Positions 32,756-40,838 of a stretch of DNA of 41,948 nt are shown here, one piece after another (the first letter of the stretch is position 1; every line of letters starts with the position of its first letter). The stretch comes from Pontiellaceae bacterium (GTDB lineage: Bacteria > Verrucomicrobiota > Kiritimatiellia > Kiritimatiellales > Pontiellaceae). The translations under genes were made by a program, and so were the position numbers. Where the stretch lies: contig JAFGWS010000028.1 in assembly GCA_016937035.1 (NCBI GenBank), positions 1 through 41,948 on the forward strand. Direction: 5' to 3'. The notes beneath the pieces are model-generated. The model worked only from the letters and a program-made list of their open reading frames with translations. It was not told the origin of the DNA and did not search any database.

Positions 32756-34204
32756 CTATTTTCTGCGGCGATATCCCATGAGCAGAGCAAGAGCCAACGC
32801 AACTGCAGGAATGACCACGATGTTAACACAGAACAATTTTACCTTCTGCTTCCGAGTGAGCAAAGGGCGTATATCTTCAATCTTCTTAGGAGAAATAACA
32901 ATATCCCGATCCAGCAACCAATCCAGAGAAGCCATAAAAAGCTCTGTATTACCGCTGACCTGATAGCCGCCATTGGAAATAAAGTCCGAGTCGCCAATCA
33001 CGACCAACCGCGACATCAAAGACCGCCCCCCCAGTGCACTCGAAATACTCCGCTCAGCGGTTGCGCCCAGACACGGCAACAACAGCTCACCGTTTATCTC
33101 GACGGTGCTTTTCCCCTGACCGGGGAGAAATAGATATTCTGCCTTGATCGACGACTCTTCATTGGTCGGATACACGATCATCGGCTTATAAAAACAGACA
33201 TCACGACCCTGCGTAACCAGCGCTTTGGTAATGGGATGTTCCAGATTAAACTCAGAAGAGTTTACCAAAAACTCAGAGCTGGACTGCGTGGAAGGAGCAG
33301 CAACAGCAACCGGAATCGTTCTAATTCGCCAGCTTCTGAGCAACCCCTCCAAGCCGGTCTCTATGCCGTCGTCCAACAAAACCAACAAGCGGCCGCCCCG
33401 GGAAAGATAACTCTCAATAAGGCTCAATTCGTAATCCGGAAGTCGCTTCTTGGGGCCGGGTATCACCAACACCTCCGCGTCTTCCGGAATGATACTCTTT
33501 GAGCTCAATATCAGCTCCAGAAAATCCAGATTCTCACGTTGAGCAAAAGCTCTGAGCGAAGACAACCCGCCCATCTGATTGCTGTCGTTTATAGAACCTG
33601 CACCGGATCCTGAGAGAAAATAGACCTTGGCATTCCCGCCATGTAACAGTTTACGAATTGCACCCGTAAATGCCTGTTCGCCTTTAAACTCACTCACCAC
33701 CGTCCGCTGGAATTCTTCCGACCACTTTCTTTCGATGATGTCATTCAAATGCACACATGTGGTTTTCGCGCCGTCGCCGAGATCAAAAATAACAATGGGA
33801 AAGGTCGCGGTCCCATCCGGGTTCGTAAAATCATACTTAATGGCAAGATCGCGGGTGTAGTTCATGTCCCGATAGGGATCCACCCACTCGACCGTGATAT
33901 GACGAGAACGGGTTTCGTATTCCTCCAAAAGGTTTCGCATATCCAACGCAAGGTCGGCCATCTCTATGGCATATTGCGGATTCCCTTCCTGTGGAGCCTC
34001 CGACAAGAGAACAATAATCTTCAGGCGCTGATTCAGGTCGCCTAAAACACTCCGCGTTCTGGGCGACAGCTGATAAATTTTTTGCTTGCTCAAATCGACA
34101 CGCAGCGGATTGCGCAGCGAAATAAACCCGATCTCCAACACCACGATCAGAGAGAGAAAAATGATGATGATTGTTCTAAGGTGAGTTGTTGTTTTTCTTT
34201 TCAT
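32756..34204 (-). CDS. GldG-like auxiliary protein of ABC transporter
   Basis: A 482-residue membrane protein of the GldG family (ABC transporter auxiliary, PF09822). A first membrane helix (about 11-30, TIIIIFLSLIVVLEIGFISL) leads to the typical RVDLSKQKIYQLSPRTRSVL block; the large periplasmic domain holds KIIVLLSEAPQEG, YFLSGSGAGSINDS and the GRLLVLLDDG strand of a GATase-like/IFT52 fold; a last helix (VNIVVIPAVALALALLMGY) ends in RRRK. The ATG at 34204 is preferred since GGAAG precedes it at 5 bases; a TTG at 34222 overlaps the stop of the permease gene. In Bacteroidota GldA/F/G support gliding motility, but relatives occur widely in non-gliders, so a general exporter role is likelier. 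Confidence 0.85.
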   Translation of the reverse strand: MKRKTTTHLRTIIIIFLSLIVVLEIGFISLRNPLRVDLSKQKIYQLSPRTRSVLGDLNQRLKIIVLLSEAPQEGNPQYAIEMADLALDMRNLLEEYETRSRHITVEWVDPYRDMNYTRDLAIKYDFTNPDGTATFPIVIFDLGDGAKTTCVHLNDIIERKWSEEFQRTVVSEFKGEQAFTGAIRKLLHGGNAKVYFLSGSGAGSINDSNQMGGLSSLRAFAQRENLDFLELILSSKSIIPEDAEVLVIPGPKKRLPDYELSLIESYLSRGGRLLVLLDDGIETGLEGLLRSWRIRTIPVAVAAPSTQSSSEFLVNSSEFNLEHPITKALVTQGRDVCFYKPMIVYPTNEESSIKAEYLFLPGQGKSTVEINGELLLPCLGATAERSISSALGGRSLMSRLVVIGDSDFISNGGYQVSGNTELFMASLDWLLDRDIVISPKKIEDIRPLLTRKQKVKLFCVNIVVIPAVALALALLMGYRRRK

Positions 34205-34218
34205 ATATCTTCCGGCAA

Positions 34219-34968
34219 TCAACTGCCTTTTTTCGCCTCGGTTACCTTAATGGAGACAAACAACACCCATGCGCTGTTGAATATATACATGAGCACCATA
34301 CGGCTATCCACAATCCCTCTGGAAAAATCCATCATGTGTTTATACGACGAATAGTACTGTCCTATAATGCGCAATGCCGGGCTCTGAGAGTTATAGGCTA
34401 GCAGCGTCAACGTCAGCGCCGTGCCGAACAGCACGGCAAAGGATGCAATTGCCGCGACAATCTGATTTGAACTCAAACAAGACATCAGCAACCCGACGGC
34501 AAGATAAAGACTGCCGACCAACATTACCCCGAATATCCCGGAAAGCACCGCACCGCCGTCAGGAAACCCGGAAACCCCCGGCAATTTACTGGCCATCCAT
34601 GAATAAGCCATCGCCGGCAACCACAAAACCATATAATAAATGAGTGCACTGAAATACTTGGCCAGCACAAAAAACGGAACCTGCAGCGGCGTCGTGAGCA
34701 ACGCCTCAAATGTGCCCTGCTTCCGTTCCTCGGCAACCAGACGCATCGTTATTAAGGGAATAACAATCGGCAACGCAATGGCAAGAAGAGGTCCGCCGAA
34801 CATCATCTGCATCGCAACACTCAGCGGCGATCCTCCAATCAACTGCCAAAGCAGCCAGAAAAAATTGGCTCCGGTCAGCACCCAAAAGAAAAACATTACA
34901 ATGTAGGTAACCGGCGAGAGAAAACAGGTTCTCAGCTCTTTTTTAAACAGCGCGAAAAATTCGTTCAC
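34219..34968 (-). CDS. ABC-2 type permease, GldF-like
   Basis: A 249-residue integral membrane protein with about six helices: the N-terminal FKKELRTCFLSPVTYIVMFFFWVLTGANFFW is typical of GldF/NosY-like permeases, followed by PIVIPLITMRLVAEERKQGTFEALLTTP, the conserved coupling segment of ABC-2 permeases, and later MLVGSLYLAVGLLMSCLSSN. It forms the channel of the exporter driven by the ATPase encoded immediately upstream. It begins with GTG, overlapping the ATPase stop by four bases (34965-34968), with AGAAGGAG upstream, so the two are translationally coupled. Confidence 0.9.
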   Translation of the reverse strand: MNEFFALFKKELRTCFLSPVTYIVMFFFWVLTGANFFWLLWQLIGGSPLSVAMQMMFGGPLLAIALPIVIPLITMRLVAEERKQGTFEALLTTPLQVPFFVLAKYFSALIYYMVLWLPAMAYSWMASKLPGVSGFPDGGAVLSGIFGVMLVGSLYLAVGLLMSCLSSNQIVAAIASFAVLFGTALTLTLLAYNSQSPALRIIGQYYSSYKHMMDFSRGIVDSRMVLMYIFNSAWVLFVSIKVTEAKKGS

Positions 34969-35906
34969 GACTTCGCTCCTTCTCCGGTTGCAATCTGTAC
35001 AAAAATGTCTTCCAGCGTATGCGGTTGTTCCTTCAGTTCGCGCAGCGTCCAGCCCTGCTCAACGGCCAGCTTAAAGAGCTCAACACGCATGTCCGGACTG
35101 AGCGTTTCGACCTCGACCCAAATCCATCCGTGCGGTTGTTCACTGATCATTCGCAGCTCCGCACCCTTGATCTGCTTGAGCTTTTCCTCAAACTCTCCTT
35201 TGGAGGTGAGCACCTCCATTTCGACCACGGTTTTCTGCTGAAGCATACGGTGAAGATTGGCCTCTGTGTCGGCCGCAACAATGCGTCCATCGCGAATAAT
35301 CATAATCCGCTGACAGGTCGCCTCCACTTCCTGCATAATATGGGTCGAAAGCAAAATCGTATGCTCTTCGGCCAAATGGCGGATGAGGTCGCGCATTTGC
35401 CGAATCTGAAACGGATCAAGCCCCACGGTCGGTTCATCGAGAATCAACAGATCGGGATCATGAACCAGACTATCGGCAAGCCCCACGCGCTGGCGATATC
35501 CTTTGGAGAGCTGACCGATAATCCGCTTTCCAACTTCGGTCAACCCGCACTGCTCCTTGACATCATTCACTCGGGTCTTGCGGATGTACCGATTCACCCC
35601 CTTAAGCTCAGCGCGGAAATGCAGATATTCATCTACGCGCATCTCCCCATAAAGCGGACAGCTTTCCGGTAAATAACCGACACGCCGCCGCACCTCGCGC
35701 GACTGTGTGGCCACATCAAAACCGGCCACCTCAATGGTGCCTGAATCCATGGGAAGATAGGCAGCAATCATCCGCATGGTCGTAGATTTCCCCGCTCCGT
35801 TCGGCCCGAGAAACCCGACAATTTCTCCTTTCGAAACCTCGAAAGAGATGTCATCCACCGCCAAACGCGCAGGATATTTTTTGGTCACACCGTTAACCTT
35901 GATCAT
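34965..35906 (-). CDS. ABC transporter ATP-binding protein, GldA-like
   Basis: A 313-residue ATPase for the Gld-type exporter. It has Walker A GPNGAGKST (about 34-42), the Q-loop region around VGYLPESCPLY, the signature LSKGYRQRVGLADSL (about 134-148), Walker B LLILDEPTVGLDP (about 154-166) and the switch STHIMQEV. The C-terminal 90 residues form the regulatory extension usual in this type. It is the first gene of the set ATPase-permease-GldG-DUF4340-AsmA, all packed with overlaps or gaps under 16 bases. The ATG lies 83 bases after the DUF6485 gene; TTGACT at about 35957-35952 on the minus strand is a possible -35 but lacks a matching -10. Confidence 0.92.
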   Translation of the reverse strand: MIKVNGVTKKYPARLAVDDISFEVSKGEIVGFLGPNGAGKSTTMRMIAAYLPMDSGTIEVAGFDVATQSREVRRRVGYLPESCPLYGEMRVDEYLHFRAELKGVNRYIRKTRVNDVKEQCGLTEVGKRIIGQLSKGYRQRVGLADSLVHDPDLLILDEPTVGLDPFQIRQMRDLIRHLAEEHTILLSTHIMQEVEATCQRIMIIRDGRIVAADTEANLHRMLQQKTVVEMEVLTSKGEFEEKLKQIKGAELRMISEQPHGWIWVEVETLSPDMRVELFKLAVEQGWTLRELKEQPHTLEDIFVQIATGEGAKS

Positions 35907-35989
35907 AGATAAAAATCCAAATAATAAGGGGGCATCATGCCTGAATACTTAGTTGAGTCAAGCAGCCGAAGCTCCAACAGCAGAAAGAC

Positions 35990-36193
35990 TCAGCACACCC
36001 CGCAATCGCTGCACAGTTTTTTTACAGAACGATCCCAAGTGGCCTCCCCTTCTTTAGAGAAAAAACAGCCGGGAATTTGTCCTTTTGCACGATGATAGGC
36101 TACGCACTCGCAACACACTCCTCGGCGGTCGCAATCATAGGTACAAGTGCAGAATTTAAGATTTTCCGCCTTATTAGGACACGCTTTTCCCAT
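35990..36193 (-). CDS. DUF6485 cysteine-rich small protein
   Basis: The 67-residue protein contains eleven cysteines in the pattern CPN...FCTCTYDCDRRGVCCECVAYHR...PGCFF...LCSDCGVC, which matches DUF6485, a family of small likely metal-binding proteins in anaerobes. The cysteine grouping suggests zinc or an iron-sulfur centre; function unknown. It starts inside the end of hisC (20-base overlap) and carries a GGAG site there, so the two are translated from one message. Confidence 0.85.
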   Translation of the reverse strand: MGKACPNKAENLKFCTCTYDCDRRGVCCECVAYHRAKGQIPGCFFSKEGEATWDRSVKKLCSDCGVC

Positions 36194-37247
36194 CCCTTTC
36201 TCCCTTCAAAATTTCTTCTGTTTCGTCAAGAAACGTCAGCATTTCCGGTACAGTTCCAACGGTAATGCGCAAATAATCCTTCGTCGTCTCCTTGGCAAAA
36301 TACCGGACGAAGATCTTCTTTGCCCGCAGGGCCTTAAAGAGCCACTCCGCCGTGATGCCTTCGGGCGGTTTGGCCCATAAAAAGTTGGTTTGCGATTCCC
36401 CGACGGCAAACCCGAGTGCTTTCAGTTTTTCAGACACGAGTCGACGGGTTTCAACAATTGCTTCCACGTTGGCACGCATTGTGTCCTGATCCAGAATAGC
36501 CACACGCGCAATCTCCTGCGTAAGATAGTTCACGTTATACGAATCCTTGATCTTATACATTGCACCGATCAGCTCCGCATCGCCCACGCAGTACCCCAGC
36601 CGGATTCCCGCCAGCGAGTAGGATTTCGACAGCGTGCGCGCTACGATGCAGTTTTCATACTGAAGCGCAAAATCCATGCAGTTCTCTTCCGCAAAATCGG
36701 CGTACGCCTCATCAATCAGCACCACCCCGCTGAACCGCTTCACGAAGGCCTCGATGTCCGCCTTCTTATACACCCGACTCGTCGGCGCATTCGGATTGGT
36801 CAGGAAAAAGAGCGAGGCCTCATAATCGTCCGTCATCGTCCAGCCGAACGATGCATCCAACGGGACCGGGCGCTTTTCAATCTCCTCGATATCCGCCAGC
36901 ACCGGATAGAGCGAATACGACGGATCAAAATACCCCACCGAACCATCACGCTCCACAAACGCACGAACACACAGCGCCAATACTTCGTCCGATCCATTCC
37001 CGACAAACACATTCTCCAGCGCACAGCCGTGCAGCCCGGCAATCGCTTTGCGCAACTCCACACACAGCGGATCGGGATAGCGCGAAAGCTTCGAAATATT
37101 AATCATCGACAAGATATCCTGCACATCCGGCGACGGCAGGTACGGATTTTCATTCGTGTTCAGCTTAATAATGCCGTCGCCTTTCGGTTGTTCACCGGGC
37201 ACATAACCGGACATCGCCTGCACTGATTTTCTAATCAAATCGCTCAT
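36174..37247 (-). CDS. hisC: Histidinol-phosphate aminotransferase
   Basis: A PLP enzyme of fold type I that converts imidazole-acetol phosphate and glutamate to histidinol phosphate, the eighth step of histidine synthesis. The 357 residues show NTNENPY (31-36 region), the ring-stacking FDPSYSLYP, TNPNAPTSR, IDEAYADF (Asp179), and SKSYSLAGIRLGY with the PLP lysine at 208, then YLRITVGT with the carboxylate arginine. The start overlaps the stop of the PIN toxin gene by four bases (ATGA), and its end overlaps the start of the DUF6485 gene by 20 bases. This ties hisC translation to the toxin-antitoxin genes that separate it from hisD. Confidence 0.94.
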   Translation of the reverse strand: MSDLIRKSVQAMSGYVPGEQPKGDGIIKLNTNENPYLPSPDVQDILSMINISKLSRYPDPLCVELRKAIAGLHGCALENVFVGNGSDEVLALCVRAFVERDGSVGYFDPSYSLYPVLADIEEIEKRPVPLDASFGWTMTDDYEASLFFLTNPNAPTSRVYKKADIEAFVKRFSGVVLIDEAYADFAEENCMDFALQYENCIVARTLSKSYSLAGIRLGYCVGDAELIGAMYKIKDSYNVNYLTQEIARVAILDQDTMRANVEAIVETRRLVSEKLKALGFAVGESQTNFLWAKPPEGITAEWLFKALRAKKIFVRYFAKETTKDYLRITVGTVPEMLTFLDETEEILKGERDGKSVS

Positions 37248-37672
37248 AATTCCTTAAACGGGTTAACGGCAATCACGCCGCCATAATCCTGCCCCTCATT
37301 AAAATCCTCGCTCCACAATTCCTTCGCCCCTGAGATCTGCGCCGCCGCGACAATATTTGCATCGTAAAACGATGTTCCGAACGTCTGATGTACCTCCAAA
37401 GCACGTCTGAGCAAACCTTTTGTATTTTCAACGACCAACCAGTTCAACATATCACAGGATAACTTCCCGATATAGCGCGAATCCCCTCCAAACCGAAGCA
37501 TCGTCGCATAGAACTCTTGAATGACCTGAATACTGATCGCTGCGTTCAGCTTTTCTTCCCATATTTCGTTAACAATCTTTCGAGCAACCTCATGCTTCTC
37601 TCGATCGTCCGCATCATAGGCATAAACCAACACGTTTGTGTCAACAAACACATCAACGCTCATGAAGCTCAT
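37244..37672 (-). CDS. PIN-domain toxin (VapC-like)
   Basis: A 142-residue PIN-domain RNase. The four acidic residues of the VapC active site are present: Asp11 in VFVDTNVLVYAYD, Glu52 in VIQEFYATM, Asp104 in TSFYDANIV and Asp123 in SEDFNEG. VapC enzymes cut tRNA or rRNA and are held in check by an antitoxin made from the preceding gene. Two start codons are possible: ATG at 37672 or ATG at 37663 (three codons later, with GGGATGAG ahead); either overlaps the antitoxin gene. The gene overlaps hisC by four bases. Its more A+T-rich sequence and its position between two his genes suggest later arrival. Confidence 0.88.
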   Translation of the reverse strand: MSFMSVDVFVDTNVLVYAYDADDREKHEVARKIVNEIWEEKLNAAISIQVIQEFYATMLRFGGDSRYIGKLSCDMLNWLVVENTKGLLRRALEVHQTFGTSFYDANIVAAAQISGAKELWSEDFNEGQDYGGVIAVNPFKEL

Positions 37673-37883
37673 CCCGAGTAAATTTGCCCCCGCCGTAAGC
37701 TGGCGCGTCTTCCATTGCCTTCAAAGCAAACTCCTTGGCCTCCGCATAAGCGGAATTCACAGAAGTCGCCTGCTTAACCAACTGCGTAATCCATGCAGAA
37801 ACCGACATATCATGTTCAACGGCAACATGTTTTACTTCCTTAAGCAATTGCTCATCCATCCGCAGTGTAATATTCTTCGTCAC
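37653..37883 (-). CDS. Antitoxin with ribbon-helix-helix-like N-terminus (VapB-like)
   Basis: The likely start is GTG at 37883, because a perfect AAGGAGG lies 5 bases upstream; the open frame runs further, to 37949, without such a site. The resulting 76-residue protein begins VTKNITLRMDEQLLKEVKHVA, then HDMSVSAWITQLVKQA, a ribbon-helix-helix DNA-binding pattern as in many VapB/CopG-type antitoxins. The C-terminal part (KAMEDAPAYGGGKFTRDELHER) is the probable toxin-binding tail. The end overlaps the start of the PIN toxin gene. Such antitoxins usually repress their own promoter; here the gene lies 75 bases after hisD and might also be read from the hisD message. Confidence 0.8.
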   Translation of the reverse strand: MTKNITLRMDEQLLKEVKHVAVEHDMSVSAWITQLVKQATSVNSAYAEAKEFALKAMEDAPAYGGGKFTRDELHER

Positions 37884-37958
37884 GAAAACCTCCTTGCACA
37901 CGTTCTGTATTGCACATTTTGTGTGCAGACTCAAGAGTCGAAACAACACACCGCCTGA

Positions 37959-39263
37959 TCATTCAAACCGGATCGTGGCCGAGCGCGCATGACCGCCGAG
38001 CGTTTCAATGCGGCCGAAGGCCTCCACCGAAGGAAGCGTCTCTTCCAGATCTTCCTTCGTAAACTGAATCAGGCTCATCCGGCGCCGAAAATCTTCAACC
38101 GTCAACCCGGAAAAATAGGCCGCCGTTCCGCCGGTCGGCAGCACGTGGCTCGGTCCGGCCACAAAATCGCCAACCGACTCCGGCGTCCATTCGCCGATAA
38201 ACAGCGCACCGGCATTGACGACCTTATCGGCCCACTTCTCTGCATTCTTCACGATGAGCTCCATATGCTCCGGCGCAAAGCGGTTACACAGCTCTATGCC
38301 CTCCGCCACACTCTTGACCACAGCGATCAGCACTCCTTTGGCCAGCACGTTCTTAACCAGCTCCGCACGCGGCAGCAATTCTGCCTGCTTCAGCAGTTCG
38401 GCGCGCACGGCCTCCGCCTGCTTCTGCGAAGGAGTCACCATCAGCGCCTTTTCTAATCCGGTTCCGTGCTCGGCCTGCGAAAGCAGGTCCGCCGCAACGT
38501 GAGCCGGGTTGGCCGAGGTATCGCAAAGCACGGCAATTTCGCTGGGGCCAGCCACCATATCGAGCGCCACATCGCCGTAGACCTGGCGTTTGGCCGCCGT
38601 TACATACGGCCCGCCCGGACCAACAATCTTGCGCACCTTTTGAATCGACTTTGTTCCGTACGCCATCGCACCAATCGCATGTACGCCGCCGATCTTATAA
38701 ATCTCCGTGGCACCCGCCAGATTCAGCGCATAAATAATGTAAGGGTTGAGTTTCCCGTCGGCGTCCGCCGGTGAACAGGCAACCAGTTCTTTCACCCCCG
38801 CCACCTTCGCCAGCGTAAGCGTCATGAGCGCCGTCGAAGCCAGTGGAGCCGCGCCGCCCGGAATGTAGGCCCCCACGCGGTCATACGCCACAAAGCGCTC
38901 GCCGAGCATCCCGCCCCGCGGCGTCTTCATTTCCCAATCGCTGCGCAGCCCGTTCGACGAAAAAGCGACAATGCGCTCATGCGCCATCGCGGCGGCTTTC
39001 TTAAAATCGTCATCCACGAGTTTATTGGCCTCGGCAATCTCTTCGGGCGTAACCCGAATGCGCCGCGTGGAAATATTGGACCCGTCGAACCGGCGGGCAC
39101 ATTCGATCACCGCCTTATCGCCGCGTTCCTTCACATCCGCAAGAATTGAGGCCGCCGCGCGCATGGCATTCTCTTCCACCGATGGGCGCAGAAAAAAATC
39201 CTCTACCCTTTTATATTTCTTATCCGTTCCCCATTTAACAATCGGGGCGAAATTTCTGCTCAT
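37959..39263 (-). CDS. hisD: Histidinol dehydrogenase
   Basis: Oxidises histidinol to histidine in two NAD-dependent steps, ending the pathway. The start at 39263 gives 434 residues, the usual length, with GAGGT 7 bases upstream; the frame is open a little further. Landmarks: VGAYIPGGAAPLASTALMT, MVAGPSEIAVLCD, the zinc Gln and His in LLSQAEHGTGLEK, APEHME, the zinc Asp in ESVGDFVAGPSHVLPTGGTA, and the last zinc His in LGGHARSATIRFE, so all four zinc ligands are present. A short hairpin GGTTCC/GGAACC (39280-39299) lies just above the ribosome site. It follows mnmE by 84 bases and precedes the antitoxin gene by 75. Confidence 0.95.
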   Translation of the reverse strand: MSRNFAPIVKWGTDKKYKRVEDFFLRPSVEENAMRAAASILADVKERGDKAVIECARRFDGSNISTRRIRVTPEEIAEANKLVDDDFKKAAAMAHERIVAFSSNGLRSDWEMKTPRGGMLGERFVAYDRVGAYIPGGAAPLASTALMTLTLAKVAGVKELVACSPADADGKLNPYIIYALNLAGATEIYKIGGVHAIGAMAYGTKSIQKVRKIVGPGGPYVTAAKRQVYGDVALDMVAGPSEIAVLCDTSANPAHVAADLLSQAEHGTGLEKALMVTPSQKQAEAVRAELLKQAELLPRAELVKNVLAKGVLIAVVKSVAEGIELCNRFAPEHMELIVKNAEKWADKVVNAGALFIGEWTPESVGDFVAGPSHVLPTGGTAAYFSGLTVEDFRRRMSLIQFTKEDLEETLPSVEAFGRIETLGGHARSATIRFE

Positions 39264-39347
39264 AATCTGCACCTCACTTGGTTCCAAAGACCGGGAACCT
39301 ACCCTTACCGAGGGCGGGTTTCAAATTTCAATTTGCAGCTTTATGCA

Positions 39348-40751
39348 CTATTTTCCGATACAAAAGCGCGAGAAGATATTTCCCAGCAGCTCATCGTGAT
39401 AAATGCGACCGGTCACCTGCCCCAGAAACTCAAGGGCTGCACGCAAATGATCGCTCGCCAAAACAGCATATTCCTCAACATTCTCGCTCAGCAGATCCCG
39501 CGCCTGCTTCGCTTCGCGGTGAGCTTTGACCAACAACTGTCGATGCCGTTCAGAAATAACCGCGTGCGGCGGCGTTTGCAGGTCAGCGCCCTTCTCCAGC
39601 ACCCGCGCCATCGCCTGCTTCAATTCGCTGATTCCCTTTCCGGAGACCAGACTCGTTTCGACGAAACTTGAAGCCTGAAACTTGAAACTCGAAACCTGAA
39701 ACTGGAAACCTGAAACCTCATTCCCCAAATCCGTTTTATTCAGCACCACCACACTTCGCTCGGGGGCCAGCTTCCGCAACCGCATTTCGTCCTCCGGATG
39801 CAGCGGCTGCGACGCATCAATCAGATAAAGCGCCAACTGCGCCTCCTGACCGTGCGCCTCCGCACGGCGGATGCCCTCCGCCTCGATCGCGCAGTCCGTT
39901 TCGCGCAACCCCGCCGTATCAATAATCCGCAGCGGAATACCATCCAGTACAAAGCCTTCCTCAATCGTATCGCGCGTCGTCCCCGCCGTGCTCGAAACAA
40001 TCGCCCGGTCGTAACCCAGCAAGGCGTTCAGCAGAGTCGACTTCCCGGCGTTCGGACGGCCCAGAATCACCACCCGTGCACCTTCACGCAGCAGACGACC
40101 TTCATCCCACGTATTGAGCAGCGCATTCAGTGTTTCAAACGTCTGATCCAGCTGGTCCATAATGCCTTTCAGCACCGACTCCGGCAGCTCCTGCTCCGCA
40201 AAATCGAGCGTCGTCTCAAGATTCGCCGCCACCTCCAGAAACGCGTCATAGATCCCACCGAACTGTTCGCTGAGCCGCCCTTCCATCTGCTCCATCGCCG
40301 CCCCGGCCGCACGATCCGACCGCGCGCGGATCAGATCCAAGATGCCCTCCGCCTGTACCAAATCAATGCGCCCGTTCAGGAATGCGCGCTTGGTAAACTC
40401 GCCCGGTTCCGCCAACCGCGCCCCCGCCTCCAGCGCCCGACGAAGAATACGCCGCATGCCCACCGCACCGCCGTGACCCTGAATCTCCACCACGTCTTCA
40501 CGCGTATAGCTCTTCGGCGCACGCATCACCAGCGCCAGCGCGGTATCAATCTCCACACCCGCGCCATCCAACACTCGGCCATACGCAAACGTTCCGTGCG
40601 CCCGCTCCGAAATAGGAACACCGTCCAGCGCACAGAAAAGCGCGTCAGTAATCGACCAGACCTCCGGCCCGGAAATACGCACAATCCCCACGCCGCCCTC
40701 GCCCGGCGGCGTCGCAATCGCCGCAATCGTATCGGCTTCATACATTGACAT
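39348..40751 (-). CDS. mnmE: tRNA modification GTPase MnmE with in-frame repeat insertion
   Basis: With MnmG, adds the aminomethyl-type group to U34 of several tRNAs. The 467 residues include the N-terminal folate-binding domain (IAAIATPPGEGGVGIVRISGP), helical domain and inserted G domain with G1 GRPNAGKST, G2 TAGTTRD, G3 DTAG and G4 NKTD, and the C-terminal FCIGK with the functional cysteine. Between NKTD and the next G-domain element (ETSLVSGKG), about 19 residues (about 345-363, GFQFQVSSFKFQASSF) are encoded by eight perfect-phase heptamers, an insertion that other MnmE proteins lack at this loop. All catalytic motifs are kept, so the enzyme is probably active. GAGGA precedes the ATG. It lies in a co-directional series after the M48 protease gene. 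Confidence 0.94.
   Translation of the reverse strand: MSMYEADTIAAIATPPGEGGVGIVRISGPEVWSITDALFCALDGVPISERAHGTFAYGRVLDGAGVEIDTALALVMRAPKSYTREDVVEIQGHGGAVGMRRILRRALEAGARLAEPGEFTKRAFLNGRIDLVQAEGILDLIRARSDRAAGAAMEQMEGRLSEQFGGIYDAFLEVAANLETTLDFAEQELPESVLKGIMDQLDQTFETLNALLNTWDEGRLLREGARVVILGRPNAGKSTLLNALLGYDRAIVSSTAGTTRDTIEEGFVLDGIPLRIIDTAGLRETDCAIEAEGIRRAEAHGQEAQLALYLIDASQPLHPEDEMRLRKLAPERSVVVLNKTDLGNEVSGFQFQVSSFKFQASSFVETSLVSGKGISELKQAMARVLEKGADLQTPPHAVISERHRQLLVKAHREAKQARDLLSENVEEYAVLASDHLRAALEFLGQVTGRIYHDELLGNIFSRFCIGK
39663..39718. repeat. Eight-unit heptamer array inside mnmE
   Basis: Units GAAACTT, GAAGCCT, GAAACTT, GAAACTC, GAAACCT, GAAACTG, GAAACCT and GAAACCT run without a phase break (plus-strand sense). 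They translate on the minus strand as Phe/Gln/Ser-rich residues within the G domain. Confidence 0.92.
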
Positions 40752-40838
40752 AAAAATCCTCTATCCTCAACTTCACGAAGGCGTCGCAGACCCACCAATC
40801 AAAAAATCGTCAATCCCAAATCGTCCGCGCAGCCGGCC

